The notes under the pieces were generated by a model. That model was not told where the DNA came from, did not search any database, and was given only the letters and a program-made list of their open reading frames with translations. From an uncultured Nostocoides sp. (GTDB lineage: Bacteria > Actinomycetota > Actinomycetes > Actinomycetales > Dermatophilaceae): a stretch of 16,116 nt of DNA. The stretch is from NCBI GenBank assembly GCA_936931335.1, contig CAKZIH010000030.1, forward strand, positions 1 through 16,116, given 5' to 3'. Shown piece after piece: positions 14,014 to 16,116 of this stretch; the stretch's first letter is position 1; each line of letters starts with the position of its first letter. Both the position numbers and the translations under genes were made by a program.

Positions 14014-15186
14014 ATGGCCACCACGATGGCCCCCGGGGTCGTCGGGGCGTTCACCCGGGGATTGGCGATCTTCCGCCCGCTGGCCCTGGCGTATGCCGGG
14101 GTGCTCGCCTGGGTGGACCGGGAGCAGATGCATCGCCCCGGCGCCGCGGTGGCCGTCTTCGCGGTGCTCGCCGCCTGGACGCTGGTAGCGAGTTGGCGGC
14201 GCACGGTCACCCTACGGATGGTCGTGATCGATCTCGCGCTCGCGGTGGCGGGAATCCTGGCGACCAGCCTCGCCTACCCCCGCGCCACGGTGATGGCGGG
14301 CGCGCTCACGTTGCCGGGCATCTGGTCGGCCTCCGGTGTGGTGGGAGCCGCTATCGTGCGCGGCGCGCGCGGCGGCATGCTGGGCGCGTTGATCATCGCG
14401 GTCGCCGACATCGTCTCCGTGGTCCGGCCCAACTTCGGCACCGTCCACAACATCGTGCTGCTCTTCATCGTCGGCTCCCTGATCGGGCTGGCCACCAGCC
14501 TGGCCCACGAGAGCGAGCGCCTACTCGAGGCGTCGGTGCGGGCCGAGCAGTCGTATGCCGAGCGCGAACGCCTTGCCCGGATCGTCCACGACGGGGTACT
14601 GCAAGGGTTGGCATTCATCAACCGGCGCGGTGCTCAGCTCGGCGGCGAGGCCGCGCACCTCGGTGAACTGGCCGCGGATCAGGAACGCTCGCTGCGGGCG
14701 TTGGTCTCCGGGCGCGGCGCCGAACCCCGGGGGGCAGCGGCCGATCTATCCGCCCGATTGCGGTCCCTGGATTCGAGCCGAGTCACGGTGAGCGCCCCGG
14801 CCGAGTCGATCGCCATGCCGACCGAGCGGGCCAACGAACTCCTCGCCGCGGTGACGAGCACGCTGGACAATGTCGCCCAGCACGCCGGCCCGGACGCCCA
14901 GGCCTGGGTGCTCGTCGAGGATCTCGGCCCCCAGGTATCGATCACGGTGCGCGACAACGGCATCGGTATGCCGTCCGGTCGCGAGGCCGAAGCCGTCGCC
15001 CAGGGACGTATGGGGTTGGCCAGCTGCGTGCGCGGGCGAGTGCAGGACCTCGGCGGCCGGGTCGAGATCGACAGCGCGCCGGGGCGCGGATGCACGGTGA
15101 CGCTCACCGCCCCCAAACGGCTCGAGCCCCTCGCCCAGCGCAATGCAGCGCGGCCCGTCACGCCCAGCGAGGTGCGCCCGGGGTGA
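14014..15186 (+). CDS. macS: MacS-family sensor histidine kinase
   Basis: A 390-residue membrane histidine kinase. About five hydrophobic segments (roughly 20-34, 45-60, 68-87, 95-115 and 122-160) form a membrane sensor with little extracellular domain. A DHp region of the NarL-partner class (HisKA_3-like) follows, with H192 in ARIVHDGVLQGL (188-199). The HATPase domain has LDN (N286) as N box, DNGIG (314-318) as G1 and GRMGLAS (331-337) as G2. The symbol rests on likeness in layout and neighbours to Streptomyces MacS (SCO2120/2121 region), not on a search. ATG 14014 has AAGG at 4-5 bases. The response regulator follows after 28 bases. Confidence 0.85.
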   Translation: MATTMAPGVVGAFTRGLAIFRPLALAYAGVLAWVDREQMHRPGAAVAVFAVLAAWTLVASWRRTVTLRMVVIDLALAVAGILATSLAYPRATVMAGALTLPGIWSASGVVGAAIVRGARGGMLGALIIAVADIVSVVRPNFGTVHNIVLLFIVGSLIGLATSLAHESERLLEASVRAEQSYAERERLARIVHDGVLQGLAFINRRGAQLGGEAAHLGELAADQERSLRALVSGRGAEPRGAAADLSARLRSLDSSRVTVSAPAESIAMPTERANELLAAVTSTLDNVAQHAGPDAQAWVLVEDLGPQVSITVRDNGIGMPSGREAEAVAQGRMGLASCVRGRVQDLGGRVEIDSAPGRGCTVTLTAPKRLEPLAQRNAARPVTPSEVRPG

Positions 15187-15214
15187 GCACCCGGCATACG
15201 GCAGGATGACCGGC

Positions 15215-15868
15215 ATGTCGCTGACCGTCTTCGTCTCCGACGATCACCCGCTGTGGCGCGATGCGCTGGCCGCCGACCTGGAGCGGGCCGGACATACCGT
15301 GGTGGGTACGGCTGCCGACGGGCCGGCCACGGTCCGGCGGGTCAAGGCGACCACCCCGGATGTGCTGCTGCTCGACCTCAACCTGCCGGGGCTGCACGGC
15401 GCCGATGTCTGCGCCGCGGTTGCCGGGCTGGGGACCCGGGTGCTCATCGTCTCCGCCAGTGGCGAGGAGGCCGATGTCCTGGCCGCGATGAAGGCCGGGG
15501 CCATCGGCTATCTGTTGAAATCGGCGACCAGCGAGGAGATCCTGGCGTCGGTGGCGGCCACGGCGCGGGGAGAGGCGACCTTTACCCCGGGGTTGGCCGG
15601 TCTGGTCCTGGGGGAGTTTCGCAAGCTGGCCAATACGCCGCCCACCGACAGCGACCGTCCGGTCCCCGAACTGACCGACCGCGAGGTGGAGGTGCTGCGG
15701 CTCGTGGCGATGGGCTTGTCCAGCAAGGACATCGCCGAACAGTTGAGCATCAGCCATCGCACCGTGCAAAACCACGTCCAGAACACCCTCGGCAAACTCC
15801 AGCTGCACAACCGGGTGGAGCTGACCCGGTTCGCCATCGAACGCGGGCTCGACGAGAGCCAGGGGTGA
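15215..15868 (+). CDS. macR: LuxR/NarL-family response regulator (MacR-like)
   Basis: DNA-binding partner of the upstream kinase, 217 residues. The receiver has acidic D9-D10, phosphoacceptor D54 (LLLDLNLPG), S80 and the conserved K102 (YLLKSA). A LuxR-type helix-turn-helix covers about 151-207 (ELTDREVEVLRLVAMGLSSKDIAEQL, quoted in part, then SHRTVQNHV recognition helix). ATG 15215 is preferred because AGGA lies 8 bases upstream; ATG 15206 would add three residues. In Streptomyces the homologous pair controls morphogenesis, antibiotic production and membrane/lipoprotein genes; targets here are unknown. Confidence 0.85.
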   Translation: MSLTVFVSDDHPLWRDALAADLERAGHTVVGTAADGPATVRRVKATTPDVLLLDLNLPGLHGADVCAAVAGLGTRVLIVSASGEEADVLAAMKAGAIGYLLKSATSEEILASVAATARGEATFTPGLAGLVLGEFRKLANTPPTDSDRPVPELTDREVEVLRLVAMGLSSKDIAEQLSISHRTVQNHVQNTLGKLQLHNRVELTRFAIERGLDESQG

Positions 15869-15872
15869 CGCC

Positions 15873-15888
15873 CGGCATACGGATGCCG
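15873..15888 (+). terminator. Possible hairpin after the response regulator gene
   Basis: CGGCAT (15873-15878), loop ACGG, ATGCCG (15883-15888) makes a perfect 6-base stem starting 4 bases after the stop. There is no T-tract, as is common in actinobacterial terminators. It also contains one copy of the frequent octamer GGCATACG, so either role is possible. Confidence 0.35.
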
Positions 15889-15911
15889 ACCGCGGCCGCT
15901 GGGCACCCGCT

Positions 15912-15917
15912 TATCCT
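15912..15917 (+). promoter_or_regulatory. Leaderless -10 box of the DAHP synthase gene
   Basis: TATCCT is followed by 6 bases and GTG 15924, with no Shine-Dalgarno sequence. This suggests the gene has its own promoter, separate from the two-component pair 55 bases upstream. Confidence 0.5.
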
Positions 15918-15923
15918 GGTGCG

Positions 15924-16116
15924 GTGACCGTGGCCGACCCGACTCTGCACCTGCTTCCGGACGGGCCGGCGCTGCCCGCCGCGCAACAGCCCGAGTGGCC
16001 CGACGATGCCGCGCTCAAGAGCGCCATCGACACCCTGTCGATCATGCCGCCGCTGGTCTTCGCTGGCGAATGCGATCTGCTGCGGGTACGACTCGCCGCC
16101 GCCTCCCGGGGCGAGG
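15924..16116 (+). CDS. aroG: Class II 3-deoxy-7-phosphoheptulonate synthase (partial, N-terminus only)
   Basis: Would condense phosphoenolpyruvate and erythrose 4-phosphate, the first step of the shikimate pathway. Only 64 codons lie in the window. After a variable start they read AAQQPEWPDDAALKSAIDTL (19-38), which matches the QQPxWP opening of class II enzymes such as M. tuberculosis AroG, followed by PPLVF and a segment ending in SRGE just before the usual FLLQGGDCAE block. A full protein would be about 450 residues. GTG 15924 is taken as start on the leaderless promoter. Its place at the end of the block matches Rv2178c. Confidence 0.88.
   Translation, partial: MTVADPTLHLLPDGPALPAAQQPEWPDDAALKSAIDTLSIMPPLVFAGECDLLRVRLAAASRGE

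Noticed and set aside
12973..14133. Long minus-strand extension of the small membrane protein frame, antisense to the acyltransferase
   Set aside because: The upstream part has no recognisable domain and covers a clear PlsC gene; GTG 12972 with AGGA upstream begins the coherent protein.
1..16116. A mobile element, defence system, biosynthetic cluster, CRISPR array or RNA gene
   Set aside because: I looked for transposase or integrase motifs, terminal repeats, spaced direct repeats and tRNA-like sequences and saw none; the gene content is core metabolism, respiration and regulation.

Overview
The window is a high-GC actinobacterial chromosome segment. The evidence is the GTG and ATG starts, TANNNT -10 boxes placed 6-7 bases before start codons (leaderless mRNAs), a three-helix QcrA, a diheme QcrC, and gene order. 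The order ctaE-qcrCAB, trpD, DnaQ/UvrC-like nuclease, SRPBCC protein, PlsC acyltransferase, class II DAHP synthase recalls the Mycobacterium tuberculosis block Rv2178c-Rv2196. The glucokinase and MacRS-type two-component pair recall the equivalent Streptomyces block. Micrococcales (Dermatophilaceae/Intrasporangiaceae-like) is my inference. No mobile element, CRISPR array, RNA gene or phage gene is visible, and no gene-free stretch exceeds 300 bases.

Bases 1-4397 (minus strand) hold the respiratory operon ctaE-qcrC-qcrA-qcrB: cytochrome c oxidase subunit III and the cytochrome bc1 complex with a membrane-anchored diheme cytochrome c. qcrB runs off the left edge. Divergent from it, at 4527-6088, lie a small receiver-like protein and trpD (anthranilate phosphoribosyltransferase).

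Bases 6173-8730 are the most interesting part. A DEDDh exonuclease/GIY-YIG/UvrC-like nuclease and a downstream stand-alone Lrp/AsnC ligand-binding domain protein are transcribed leftward. A 107-residue protein with two CxxC pairs is transcribed rightward. Their shared intergenic region has two divergent copies of GGGTTGTCGG-N10-TARCGT. This fits the actinobacterial LexA-independent DNA-damage promoter (PafBC/RecA-NDp type, TTGTCRGTG-N8-TANNNT), exactly for the small four-Cys gene and with two mismatches for the nuclease. That makes the unrecognised four-Cys protein a candidate DNA-damage-response gene.

Bases 8811-12491 hold a polytopic membrane protein resembling GT-C/GT87 glycosyltransferases (minus), then an SRPBCC protein, a ROK glucokinase and an endonuclease/exonuclease/phosphatase-family protein (plus). 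A short membrane protein of unknown function (minus) ends one base from the last of these.

Bases 13132-15868 form a plus-strand unit: PlsC-type acyltransferase, MacS-like histidine kinase and MacR-like LuxR-family response regulator. A class II DAHP synthase begins at 15924 on a leaderless promoter and is cut by the right edge. The octamer CGTATGCC/GGCATACG is conspicuously frequent across the window, in genes and intergenic gaps, on both strands and in several reading frames.
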